Assembly: GCA_022315425.1 (NCBI GenBank)
Contig: JAIUPT010000038.1
Span: forward strand, 1,116,001-1,180,000
Source: Pseudevernia furfuracea
Taxonomy: Eukaryota > Ascomycota > Lecanoromycetes > Lecanorales > Parmeliaceae
Length of the DNA stretch: 64,000 bases
Direction: 5' to 3'
Within the stretch, counting starts at the first letter, position 1; each line of letters opens with the position of its first letter. A program made the position numbers and the translations under genes. The notes beneath the pieces are model-generated. The model saw nothing but the letters and a program-made list of their open reading frames with translations, searched no databases and was not told the DNA's origin. This document shows positions 33,898-44,558 of this stretch, one piece after another.

Positions 33898-34882
33898 CTA
33901 CGATGGCTGAGAAGACCCGGCCACAAGACGTGCGCTCCTCCTCTTGGTCTTCTTTCCAGCTGCTACCATCCTATAGCCCTCCTCTATTGCTGCTTGCCAG
34001 GTCCATCCGCCGTGCTCTTCCAGCTTCTTTCCTAATGGGATTCGGTATTCTTCTTGTACGCCGCTCATAAACGCCTGCACGGCCTCGGTTTCATATCGCT
34101 TGAAAGCTTTTTCAGCGTACCTCAAGTGATCCTCAAAGAGCGTGGAGGAGGTTTGAGCCTGTATGAGAACGCCCTGGACCTCGGTGTCTTGGTCAGCGGC
34201 GTTGGGCTTTTGCTGCTCCTTAGCATGCTGGTTGATTAGCATCCTTTCGTCATTTATATTGTCACAAGACATTTCTCTTGATGCTATGCCAAGTGTCAGC
34301 GACAGTTCTGCGTGTGGCAGGCTCTCTTGACTTGCTATCTCGGGCATGCCATCCAGGTGTGTGCCTGGTGGCAACAAGAGCTTCGACCTGAGACCTCAAG
34401 CGCTGGATCTCCTCTCCTCGCTGTCCGCGTTCCGCCCTAGCTATCTCATTCATCCCCCTCATAGCAGCAATCACGCTCTTGAGATCCTCCTCCTGAACAC
34501 TAAGCTTTTCTTTCAGCTGCTCTTGAACCAGCCCATTCTTCTGATCTCGATAAGTGCCTTCTTGTTCGAACTGTAGGATCCGGTCGTTCAAATCGTTGTT
34601 CTCCTCTTTCAGTTGTCTGCAGCTGGCTGCCAAGTCTTGAATCTGCTCGTCGAGCTGAGCGGTTTGGTGCGAGGCTTGCTCAAGCTGCTGGATCCTGTCT
34701 CTCAATACGTCGTTTTCCTCTTGTAGATGCTTACTACTGGCGGCTAGAGTTTCAGTCTGTTGGTCAAGCTGCGCGATTTGCTGCGTGGCTTCCTCATTGT
34801 TTTTCAAGCGTTGATTGAGGCAGCTGTATCCGAATTGGAAGCGCCTATCCCAGATGAGCCATTCTTCCTTCGGTCCAACCAT
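33898..34882 (-). CDS. Coiled-coil protein, uncharacterised; splice or frame change in the middle
   Basis: The first frame runs from ATG 34882 and is strongly heptadic, with an internal duplication of about 38 residues (Q-Q-I-A-Q-L-D-Q-Q-T-E-T-L-A-A-S versus Q-T-A-Q-L-D-E-Q-I-Q-D-L-A-A-S). It would end at 34262. A second, overlapping frame (34377 to 33898) also has protein character, with Y-A-E-K-A-F-K-R-Y-E-T-E-A-V-Q-A-F and a basic tail. One in-phase solution joins them: exons 34882-34388 and 34323-33898 (donor GTCGAA, acceptor GAG; 64-nt intron), giving 306 aa. A frameshift or two alternative ends are also possible. No family is recognised. Confidence 0.6.
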
Positions 34883-35501
34883 TGGAGCGACACGATGATC
34901 AGTATGCGGCAATGACTTGCAATTTGGAAAATAAAGACTCAACTATCAGAGATTCAACTATCAGAACGGGCTCTGCTGGGGAAATGGAAGGCCGTAAAGC
35001 CAAGGTGAAAGTGATGGATGCAGATACGACCTGAATTTAGATCGAGACTACCTTAGCTAGCTTAGCGAGTCGTGAAAGCCATTCAGTATTTGAGGTTTCA
35101 GTTTTGAAGTACCCCAGGGGTATTGTTGATCTATTCAAGAGCATGATACTAGCAACTTTCTTGACGACCATGTGATCCCAACTATGAGGATCCAACGCAT
35201 AGCTCGGCCTCCGCCTGGCGGAGGACAAGCATAAGACTTTTAGGAAATGCAGGAACAGAATCATAAAACCTGTTGCAAAGAAACAGGACACCGCCAGCAG
35301 GATCCAGCTATCCTGCGAGCAATCTATCGTACCTCGAAAGCCCCTTCCATGAAAACTACCCCTTATTGGCCCTTAGGAAAGAAAAGAAGTTGTGCTGCAA
35401 TTGCCTGGATGCCTTTTTTGATTGCCAAAGCAAAGCCACGCAGCCTGATATAATGGTTGTCCGGATGATCGTGCTCTCTATATGAGAGCTAGGCGTGCTC
35501 T
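34883..35501. other. Intergenic, about 620 bp
   Basis: Apart from the 24-bp tandem duplication at its right end (listed separately) nothing is supported. A minus-strand 84-codon frame at 35037-35291 looks like a chance frame. Confidence 0.45.
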
Positions 35502-35517
35502 CTAAATGAGATCTAGA
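35470..35517. repeat. 24-bp tandem duplication overlapping the last eIF4A exon
   Basis: 35470-35493 and 35494-35517 are near-identical 24-mers, each beginning CGTGCTCTCTA and ending in a CTAG-containing motif. The eIF4A terminal mini-exon and its splice acceptor fall inside the right-hand copy. Confidence 0.8.
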
Positions 35518-37025
35518 GAAGATGTTAGGATGCTCCAGGCCATGATGCGGGACGATCAATGCTTACCAGCCACGTTCATCGGCATCTCCTCAATCTGAGT
35601 GCTATAAAACTGTTCAATCTCTCTCATCATTCGTACGTCATCAGCCGTCACGAAGTTGATGGCAACTCCCTTGCGTCCGAATCGTCCACCGCGACCAATG
35701 CGATGGATGTAATTTTCGCGATTTGCCGGCAGGTCATAATTTATGACCAGCGAGACCTGTTGGACATCAATACCACGAGCCAACAGGTCAGTGGCAATCA
35801 GGACACGGGAGGATCCGGATCGGAACTCCTTCATAATGAGATCACGCTGGTTCTGGTCCATGTCACCGTGCATTGCAGACACTGTGAAGTCACGAGCGGA
35901 GAGCTTGTCGGTAAGCCAGTCAACCTTTCTCCGAGTGTTGCAGAAGATCACAGCTTGTGTGATGGTGACGGTCTCGTACAGATCTGAAAGAGTGTCGAGC
36001 TTCCAGTCCTCCTTCTCGACAGCAATGTAAAATTGCTTGATACCCTCGAGAGTGAGCTCAGCCTTCTTGACCAAGATTCGGACAGGGTCACGCATGAACT
36101 TTGTGGTGACCTCGAGGACATCTTGAGGCATAGTGGCGGACAAAAGAACCACCTGAGTCGACTGTGGGAGCAGTTGGAAGATGTCATAGATCTGCTCCGT
36201 GAACCCGCGCTGCATCATGGTAAGCACAGGTATCATGAGCCCCTTGCAGGAACTCGATACTTACAGAAAGCATCTCATCGGCCTCGTCAAGCACGAACAT
36301 CTTCATCGAGTCCGTCTTGAGAACACGACGCTGGATCATGTCTTGGACACGGCCTGGAGTACCGACAACGACCTGGGGTCCAGCCTGGAGGGCCTGCATA
36401 TCATCCCTCACGCTAGTGCCTCCAATGCAAGCATGGCAGTCGATCGACATGAAGTCGCCGATAGCAACAACGACCTTCTGGATCTGCTGGGCCAGTTCGC
36501 GAGTGGGCGCAAGGATCAGAGCCTGGCAGGCTTTGACATTGGGATCTAGCTTCTGCAGGACGGAGATGGAGAATGTGGCGGTCTTCCCCGTACCAGACTG
36601 TGCCTGTGCAATGACGTCCGATCCTACGGTAGATGTTAGCCAATGTGACTTGATATGGGTAAAGCGACCAACATACCTTTGATGACGGGCATAATAGCAC
36701 GCTGCTGGATAGCAGATGGGCGCTCGAAACCATAGGCGTATACACCTGAGGACAGTTAGCAACCCTAGGCATTCCCAGCGTTGGCGCATCTTGTGGTTTG
36801 CAAAATACCTCGCAGCAGCTCAGCCTTCAAGTTCATCGAGTCAAAGGAGTCGGTAACCTCATCGTAATTGGACTCGATTTGGGCTAAAAGCGATCATGTC
36901 AGCATGGCAGCCATGACTTTGCACAAGACAGAGATCAGATCTTCTTGGTGCTGAGCGCCAGAGCTCGGGCAAAGCATCAACGTACTTTCTGGGATCTCCT
37001 CGAGACCCTTGTCGTTTGAGGCCAT
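35502..37025 (-). CDS. TIF1: Translation initiation factor eIF4A, DEAD-box RNA helicase
   Basis: Six exons: 37025-36986, 36883-36809, 36745-36677, 36623-36265, 36209-35567 and 35512-35502, giving 398 aa, the usual length. Motifs in order: Y-G-F-E-R-P-S-A-I-Q-Q (Q motif), A-Q-S-G-T-G-K-T (I), P-T-R-E-L-A (Ia), T-P-G-R (Ib), D-E-A-D (II), S-A-T (III), A-T-D-L-L-A-R-G-I-D (V) and H-R-I-G-R-G-G-R-F-G-R-K-G (VI). The 11-nt last exon supplies only D-L-I-stop, restoring the conserved end V-A-D-L-I; without it the frame would end two residues differently. eIF4A unwinds 5' leaders as part of eIF4F in the cytosol. The G-R-G-G-R-F-G-R-K-G form of motif VI and the C-terminus separate it from Fal1/eIF4A3. 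Confidence 0.97.
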
Positions 37026-37718
37026 GATTGCGATTTGTTTCGCAAGAGATTATGAGCCTGGAGTGGGTGACGTGCTCTGTCGTACAGGTGATGGTGAAGC
37101 TAGCTGAAGACGGGCCTTGGAGGTGTCTGGTCAGATAGAGCTTGTGAAAGGCAGTGGTTGTATAGATATCAGGGCACTCTTATATGAGCGGTAGTCTGAT
37201 ATGGAAGTGAAGTGGTATGTTGTTGTGAATTTTTTTTTATGGTTGGAAAAAGTGAAAGTAGCACAGCGGATGAAAATTATTATGTACTCAAATTTCTAGA
37301 CCCGAATTTTAGCGTTCACCAGCACTGCTAGCAGCCGACGTATTGCCGGAATCGTGGCCTTCTTTTCGGGGATCCCTCGGTGGTGATTCGGTGGTGTCGG
37401 GATGAACTAGTGGTACGATTGACTGATTGAGTAGGTAATTGATCCCGACCAATGTTTGCTACAGTACGTTTGTATGTTTTGTACATTTCACACCATTTGA
37501 CTCTGATGAATAGAGTATCCGAGGTCTGATCTATGGGTAAAGCCAGCTGCATACTCTACATGTACGAGTACACAGATATCTTGCATGTCACTCAACAAAC
37601 AAATCTACATTGCGCAAAATCAAAAGCAACATCCAAAGAAGGCCAATCCGGACAAGATTTGGTGAATTCAAGATTTGAGAGAGTCAAGGCCCCAAAGTAC
37701 GAGTACCCGATTGCAAAA
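37026..37718. other. Shared 5' region of eIF4A and the F-box/JmjC gene
   Basis: 693 bp between divergent starts. A poly-T run lies near 37231. The open frame continues upstream of the chosen JmjC start to 37533, but that part lacks protein character. Confidence 0.45.
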
Positions 37719-39569
37719 ATGGCCGACAATGTCTTGGTTCCCTCATCAAAAATCACTCCTGGAGAAAGTCGGAGTCATCAAGAGAACCTCTCCAAAGGGT
37801 CTGGAGAACATGACTCACTAGTACCTTCACATCCACTAGGGATCAGGCCCGCAGGAAATGCGTACTCCGCCACCGAGAATATCAAGCTAGCTACAGGAGC
37901 TTTGACGGCCTTACCCGATGAATTACTCGTTCAAGTGCTGGAGTTTCTTGATGCTATCTCGCTAAAGCGGCTTGGCTATGCGTGTAAGGCTCTATACGCA
38001 TTCTCCAGGCTTGAAGAGCTGTGGAAAACACTATGCATTGAGTATGAACTTCCCATGTCCCTTTTCTCCCCCCCCCCCCGCGCAGCCTCTCGTTGCCACA
38101 ACCTCCGTTTCGAAATTCGTGCTCGGGATCTTCATTATTTTTCCATCGGCTTAACTCGTCCTGGTTATGAAATTGTTTGTCTCCGGAACATGTACATATC
38201 ATAGAATCTTAGTACTATTATCGAATATCTGCTACGTGTTAGTTGTTATCGAACATCTGCTACGTGTTAGATGTTTGCATAGAATCAGTTTACTCTGTGT
38301 TGTGCATCTTCACATTCGAGAGACAAGCGCATGCTGAAAGGCCATCTTCTAGGTCCTCCACTTCCATTGGTGCGTGGTGTGGAACGTGGCGTTCTACCTA
38401 TCTCAACTTGCCCGAAACCCATCGTTCCCATATTTCCTGCCAGAATCTATTCTCTGATGTTCTCTATCGGCCCTTCCTCTGCGCTCACACTTCGCTGGTT
38501 CCTTACGCGAGCAACATACCAGCTCGCAATGCTATCCCACGGCTAGGAGACCTCTCAAATTTTGAGTTCAGTCATGCATGGACCGATAGACCATTCATCC
38601 TGACCGGCCCTGTGGGAGAATGGCCAGTCTACCGGGAGTGGTCTACCGAATCCATCCTAAGAAAGTACGGCGACATTAGTTTTCGAGCAGAGGCGGTCGA
38701 TTGGCCTCTTAAAACATATATTGAGTATATGAATAACAACCAGGACGAGAGCCCATTATACCTCTTCGATCGCGCTTTCGTCGAGAAGATGGACATTCGT
38801 ATCGGCAGAGATGGTCAGTACAGGTCGCCAAGCTGTTTTGGCGAAGATCTCTTTTCAGTCTTGGGCGAGCAGAGACCCGATAGTAGATGGCTTATCGTAG
38901 GCCCTGAAAAGAGTGGGAGCACGTTCCACAAAGACCCAAATGCTACAAGGTATGGTCTATGACGCGATTCGGGTTCACCTTTGGTGGTCTGACGCAGCCT
39001 CTAGTGCTTGGAATGCAGTCCTCCGTGGTTCAAAGTACTGGATTATGTTCCCAAAATCTCCATCCCAGCCGCCTCCACCTGGCGTCTTTGTATCAGAAGA
39101 TCAAAGCGAAGTTACCAGCCCTCTGAGCATTGCGGAATGGTTGTTAGGCTTTCATGCACAAGCAAGAGCAACGCCAGGCTGTGCGGAGGGCATTTGCAAG
39201 GAGGGAGAGGTGTTACATGTTCCTTCAGGTTGGTGGCATCTTGTGATAAATCTTAGTTCCAGCATCGCGATCACGCAGAATTTTGTCCCCGAAGCACACC
39301 TGGCAGACGTACTTGACTTCCTGAAAACCAAGCCGGACCAAGTCTCAGGATTCCCCACTGATGTTAGTAATGCCTATGAGTTGTTTGTCGAGAAAATGGG
39401 TGAACTGTTTCCCGAAGTCTTGGACAAAGGTCTCGACCAAGTGGACAAGCTACACGAAGGGAAGAAGAGAAAATGGGACCAGCTAGTCAACGGAGATGAC
39501 GAGCATGTAACCAAGGCTAAAGCCTTCAGCTTTGGATTTGGCGACGAGGAGGACGAATATGTGCCTTGA
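37719..39569 (+). CDS. F-box and JmjC-domain protein
   Basis: Proposed exons 37719-38041, 38353-38949 and 39005-39569 (494 aa). An F-box follows a disordered N-terminus (L-T-A-L-P-D-E-L-L-V-Q-V-L-E-F-L-D, about residues 65-105). The JmjC domain occupies about 160-400; the iron site is H300-K-D302 (completed by the last splice, H-K-D-P-N-A-T-S-A-W-N) and H385 in S-G-W-W-H-L-V-I-N-L. The C-terminus is charged and ends in an acidic tail. JmjC proteins are Fe(II)/2-oxoglutarate hydroxylases or demethylases; F-box/JmjC fusions in fungi resemble the JMJD6 group, so protein hydroxylation linked to an SCF ligase is possible but inferred. The long first intron (311 nt) has a poly-C tract and a duplication, and its acceptor is not certain; 38322 is a second option. 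Confidence 0.88.
38218..38270. repeat. 25-bp direct duplication inside the JmjC intron
   Basis: Copies at 38218-38242 and 38246-38270 differ at one position; the spacer is 3 bp. A run of 12 C lies upstream at 38068-38079 in the same intron. Confidence 0.85.
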
Positions 39570-39592
39570 GAACATCGTATTACAAAAGTAAA

Positions 39593-40268
39593 TCAATGGC
39601 ACGCCACGCTCTTCGTTGGGCTAGAATTACCAAAACCAAGGTAGCCAATAAATGCCCCAACGGCGACAGAAAGCATGACCCAACCATTGTATGTCATGAA
39701 CAGAAGCCTGCAAATGTAAGCATGAGCACTGCCAGACCTTTGCCGCGGATGGGGACCTACATAATGAAGAAGCTGTAAAACACCTGCACCGCGTAAAGTG
39801 CAGCCTTTACCAGTCTAACCTTCTTCTCTTGTTGCCCAGCGCCCTTCCCTGACCAGAGAAATGAGCCCCGATCTTGACCAGCATCACCATCATCGTCTTG
39901 AAGGCACCGCAAGCCTTAGCTTTAGAGTCTCGACCCTGGCCTTGCATCGACGATAAACACGGACATCACTTACTTGGTAAACTGTTCGCGTACTCCGCGC
40001 TGCTAGATTCATACCTCCTGCTTGCCTCTCGGACAACCTCGTAGCCCGCTGTGAGTATCGCTACGGCAACAAGGGAGATGAGGAGGGTGAAAGTCGAGGT
40101 GACGTGCCACCAGCGGAAGATGATGCAGAGATTCGTAGTATCCCAGGTGAAGAGCATCTGACATACGCATGAGTTATGGGTTTTGTTCGCATGGGACGGG
40201 ATACGGACATTCATATTGCACTTATGCCCCATGTCCATCCCTCCATGGTCCATCCCTCCATGATCCAT
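39593..40268 (-). CDS. Ctr-family copper transporter
   Basis: Exons 40268-40209, 40157-39974, 39914-39761 and 39707-39593 (170 aa). The N-terminus is Met/His-rich with a repeated M-D-H-G-G, typical of extracytosolic Cu(I) binding. The first membrane segment follows C-I-I-F-R-W-W-H-V; a cytosolic loop is then followed by A-L-Y-A-V-Q-V-F-Y-S-F-F-I and the signature M-L-L-F-M-T-Y-N-G-W-V-M, i.e. the M-x3-M selectivity motif, with a G-x3-G (G-A-F-I-G) in the last helix. Ctr proteins are trimeric high-affinity Cu(I) channels; the short N-terminus resembles vacuolar Ctr2-type members, but plasma-membrane location cannot be excluded. Its stop codon lies only 24 bp from that of the convergent JmjC gene. 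The AAG acceptor before exon 3 is non-standard but is the only in-frame choice. Confidence 0.92.
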
Positions 40269-40988
40269 GCCAAAATCTGGGGCGTCTTAGGCAGATTCGA
40301 GTCTCGATTGGCGAACGTTTAGCAGGCAAACCGTCCCGGGCGGTTGATAGGATATATAACCCAAAAAAAAACCCCGAATTCGAGCGGAGTGCAGTCACCA
40401 GAACGCAGGATCGAATGTCGTCGTCAGCAGGTGCGCCAAGCCAAGACGTACGAAATGTACCCCGAAATCACTCCTTATCAAGTCTAGGGTGATGGCCGCC
40501 CTATTATCGCGTAACTAAGGTACCTTAATCATCGCCCGAGCCAGGGGGGATCCCTGCGCGCCGCGACTTTAAAGTACTTAGGGATCTATATTTCTTATAT
40601 TTCGATCTAATCTTCTAGCGACTTTACTATTATTACGTCGCAATAAATTAACAAATTCACGAAATCTAATAATGAAGTTGAAAGCGCATTGAAGAAATAC
40701 GAAAATATGATTCGAGAAGAAGGAAAAGTAGGTTTGAATGTTCAAAATGAAAATAGTTTTAGATTGTATGTATTTTTTTCAAAGAGTAAAGTTCGGATTT
40801 TCGCCCCTGCGTGCCATGACAGCGAGGCCGAGGCCGCCCGCGTATAAAACCGATAGCTACCTGCAAAATGAATTTCATCTGACCCGAAGTTCAACTGCAT
40901 TCCTACCCAAGCAGATTTGCCCTTGCCTCTTCGAGCAAGACCACTCGTCCCACTAGTCTGACCCATACTCCGTTAAAGACGGGAGGCA
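40269..40988. other. Intergenic with an abrupt AT-rich segment (about 40565-40800)
   Basis: A GC-rich stretch ending near 40563 gives way abruptly to about 235 bp of A/T-rich sequence. A transposon remnant is possible, but I see no terminal repeats or target-site duplication. No gene is supported. Confidence 0.4.
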
Positions 40989-43266
40989 TCAGACGTTGAG
41001 CTCGGCTGTGGCTAAGTTTTCAAGTGAGATCATATATTGGTGGAGCTTCTTCTCTACAACACCTCCTGCACCACAGAACCTCTCAACAATCTCAATACTG
41101 CGACCGATATACCTACGGTATCGTATATATGTTAGCTAGCACTCTCGTTTCAGGAAATGCCTCGAGAACCCTGCCTCTGAAGCTCTGATGAAAAAAAAGG
41201 TATCATCTTACAGCTCGGGTCTTAGCATACTATCGAGCTCAACCCAGATAGGTTTAAAGAATTCTGTACCCTTTATTCGCGTAACTAGGTCATTCGGTTT
41301 GCCCTACACGAAAAGCCTCTGTTAGAGTAATCTCCCGTAGCTCTCTTCAGAATGAAAGGAACGGGAGGTTGGTAATATGGAAAATGACACGCACCTCGTT
41401 CTTCACAGTGTTAGCAGCTTCTTGAGAGAGAATTCGGATCTGTTCGTGCGCTCTGGTATCTGTTTAGTATCTGTTTTGTGGGGTATAGGACTTAAGTGAG
41501 TACTTACTCCTGTCTAGACTCTCCTTGCGCGACCAGCTTCATGATGATCTGCATATAGATAGCGACGTCAGCAAGAAGCCGCTGGAAACAACGTGACCAA
41601 ATGTTTAAACCAAATTAAAGCTTGGAGACGCAGAAGCTTGGAATCCCAGTGATTAGAAGACTTGATAGACCACATACGCTCTCTGTGATCATGAAGGGGA
41701 GTTCTTCTTGGACACGACTCTGGATGCGCTTTGGGTACACGACCAATCCATCTGTGACGTTATCGAGACCAAGGAGGATGGCATCGGCGAGTAGAAACAT
41801 CTCGGGTATGTCGATGCGACGAATGGCGCTATCGTCCAGTGTCCTCTCATGCCACTGATCAGAGAGCGTGTTGGCAAAATTTATTGGCTTGGAAATCAAT
41901 TCTCTCGAGAGACTATATACCCTTTCGGAGCGCATCTAGTATTTCGCAAGGTAAGTTGAGACCTCGTTGTAATGGGATATCAAGGGATGAAATTACGGGA
42001 TTGCGTTTGTATGCCTGCACTATGAGTTAGTATCTCCAAATCCAACTTAGATTGAGGTTGTCAGTAGGTTGTCAGGAGTTACAATTGACGGTGATCGAGA
42101 ACCAAGGACCCCTCCTCCTTTTCCAGGCCTTGACTCCCTTGCAACTCTTGAAATCGACGGGGTTACGTACCATTGCAGAAGATCCTATTTGGGTGCTTTC
42201 AAAAGGCTCCTCAACCTCCTTCCAGGCGGCAAGATGTCGAATATCGCCGCATATTTTTTGAGCAGTTGCACCAAGACCGGCGACGGCATTGGCTAACTCC
42301 AAGTCGACCTAGAGATCACTTAACAATCGTACAACATCTGCGCGGCAGTATGCTAAAACTGTATAAAGACAAAGAAGGAGAGGTTCGAGTCCTTCACGCC
42401 ACAGTCTAAAGGTCGTAGCCTTCGCAAGTCTATAAAATAATCAAAATGTGTACCTTGCGTGTATATGTCTGTGTTGAGACATCGTAGCAGGCTGTGAATC
42501 CGGCTTTCTGACAGAGGAGCTCATTCAGTCTGTCGCATTTGGAGGCGTCACCACCAAAGATCTCCAAGAATGAGGCCTGTGTTCCAGTCGTCCCTTGGGC
42601 ACCTCGGAATCTGAGCCCCTTTCGAACGTGCTCGATACTCTGAAGGTCAAACATCAGATCTTGGATCCACTGAGCTGCTCGTTTTCCCACAGTGATCAGT
42701 TGTGCAGGTTGTAGGTGAGTGTACGCCAGAGTAGGTTCGGCTTTCCACTTAAGGGCGAATATGGACAAATTCCGCATTACTTTGGAAAGCCTGGAAAGAA
42801 TAATCTGTAAAGCGTCTCGCATGAGAATCAATTCAGTGTTGTCTGTCACGAAACAGCTTGTTGCTCCATAGTGAATAATGCCGGACGCAGAGGGTGCGAC
42901 GATCCCATATGCATGAATATGAGCCATAACATCATGTCTACGTCTCTTCTCTTCGGTGCGCGCTGTCTCAAAGTCGAAATCGGTGATTTCAACATGAGTC
43001 CTCATCTCTTCCAGAGCTTCGAGGGTGATGGACTCAATCCCGAGTTCCTTCTCACTCTGAGCGAGGTATAGCCATAGCTTGCGCCATGTTGAGTATCGTG
43101 AACGCTGACTGAAGAGATGCGACATTGCAGTACTACAGTAACGGCCAGTCAAAGACGTTTGATATGTATCAAACTCGGCCGGGCTACTTTTAGCCTGCAT
43201 CTGCTCCGAAAGCTCCTGTTGCAGCTGCGTTGTTTGGATACGGGTGTCCTGGGTGTGGTCAGCCAT
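40989..43266 (-). CDS. ADE13: Adenylosuccinate lyase family protein, diverged
   Basis: Eight exons: 43266-42454, 42308-42171, 42014-41997, 41935-41678, 41581-41508, 41452-41395, 41303-41212 and 41112-40989 (524 aa against about 480 for usual fungal enzymes). Substrate-binding blocks are present: S-T-W-R-K-L-W, K-R-R-R-H-D-V-M-A-H-I-H, G-A-T-S-C-F-V-T-D-N, T-H-L-Q-P-A-Q (catalytic His) and S-S-A-M|A-Y-K-R-N-P|M (catalytic Ser loop), of which A-Y-K-R-N-P is an 18-nt microexon. The enzyme cleaves SAICAR and adenylosuccinate in purine synthesis. An extra N-terminal stretch of about 40 residues and many substitutions in otherwise conserved positions suggest a second, faster-evolving copy; whether it is the only ADSL in the genome cannot be seen. 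All eight exons keep phase, so it is not an obvious pseudogene. Confidence 0.88.
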
Positions 43267-43660
43267 ATCGAGGCACTGTAAAATATTCCTCAACAGTAAA
43301 ACAGAACAAGGTGAATCTGTAGTTTATTTAGATTTCAGCTTGGCGTGATGATCTGGTAGATGAATGGATGATCGTTTGCTGGTGGGAGAAGAAGAAAAAG
43401 CGTGCATTACTCGTACAAAAAGGTTTTACACCTTCCATTTTTCACAACGATTTTGTACGGAGTAGCTAGTGCTAGGTTACCAATTTTCAACCAAGAGCAC
43501 CAAAATTTAAATTTTTTCTTCTGCCAAGCCATCAGAAACGTGCCCACCTAGGCCTCTCCCCGGATCGGGGATCGGGTGAGTGCCGCCCTACGCTCTTTTA
43601 CGGCCACTAATCTCCCAGTTTACATACCACTCGGAGGTAGACAGTCACCATAACTTCACC
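43267..43660. other. Shared 5' region of ADSL-like gene and EAF6
   Basis: 394 bp between divergent starts. AT-rich centre (about 43480-43525). No named site. Confidence 0.45.
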
Positions 43661-44365
43661 ATGGCCGAGAACATCCCCCCGCCCGACAACACCCGCGGTG
43701 TCCCTTACTACGAGAAGCTCAAGCGTGACCTGCGGGAAACGCTGCAGAAGAAGCGCCTACTGGACAAGAACATGGTCTCTCTACCCATCCAATACCCGCC
43801 CAACATTGCACATCTTCTGACCTCCTCTCCCCTTTCCCAGGCCACCCTCGAAGACCAAATCTTCCGCTACGAAGCCTCCTACCTCGAAGAGACGGGTGCG
43901 GGCAACATCATCAAGGGCTTTGACAATTACATCAAAGGCTCCTCCACCACAGCCGGCACTACCAACGCCAACGCGGGCGGTGGGACGAACACGAGGAGGA
44001 AGGGGCAGGTGTTGGAGAGCGACAGGGTGTTTTCGCGGAGTTCCGCTGGCTTCATGAGGGTACGGCATGCGCGGGCTCGACATATGCTTGACGCCGAAGT
44101 ACTGAGTGGTTGGTGATACTAGGAGCTCTCTCCGACCTCTTCGGCTCACACGACGCCCTCTCATGCCCCTACCCCTACGTCAGGTAACCTGAACGGTCCG
44201 TTGTCGGGAAGGGAGAGTAATCATGCAACGCCGACTAATTCGACAAGCATGAAGGCGGGTCAGAATAATAAGAAAAAGAAGGGTGGGAAAGAGGAGGAGG
44301 AGAACGATGGTAGAGGTCCAAAGAGGCTGAAGATTACTTATGCGCGGGGTGGAGTCGGAGATTGA
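43661..44365 (+). CDS. EAF6: NuA4/NuA3 acetyltransferase subunit Eaf6
   Basis: Exons 43661-43774, 43841-44059 and 44123-44365 (191 aa). The conserved helical core is Y-Y-E-K-L-K-R-D-L-R-E-T-L-Q-K-K-R, continued after the first splice as T-L-E-D-Q-I-F-R-Y-E, then T-G-A-G-N-I-I-K-G-F-D-N-Y-I-K-G. A second conserved motif D-R-V-F-S-R-S-S follows a Gly/Asn/Thr-rich linker, and the C-terminus is Ser/Thr/Pro-rich and ends with a basic K-R-L-K-I-T-Y patch. Eaf6 is a small scaffold subunit shared by NuA4 (H4/H2A) and NuA3 (H3) acetyltransferases in the nucleus. Reading through the second intron would end in a short alternative tail at 44116. Confidence 0.94.
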
Positions 44366-44558
44366 ACGTTGACATTCTCTGACCTGGGCAGGTTCATGGG
44401 TTTTATGTGTGCGAAGATACCCAAGCGTGCATCTGGATTACTAAGAATACTCTCACCGATATGTACAAAATGAACATATCCGAGAATCAACCCCGTTTCC
44501 AATCTCATGGATCTTTTACCAAACAGCACTGCCGAATCCTTCGTGAGTATTCACAATT

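Noticed and set aside
42072..42302. Frame continuing from the ADSL exon into the intron after S-S-A-M
   Set aside because: Reads intron sequence; splicing at 42171 to the microexon restores the family signature.
42379..42398. T-loop-like GGTTCGAGTCC suggesting a tRNA
   Set aside because: Lies in an intron of the ADSL-like gene; the T-stem is imperfect and no anticodon, D arm or acceptor stem can be drawn around it.
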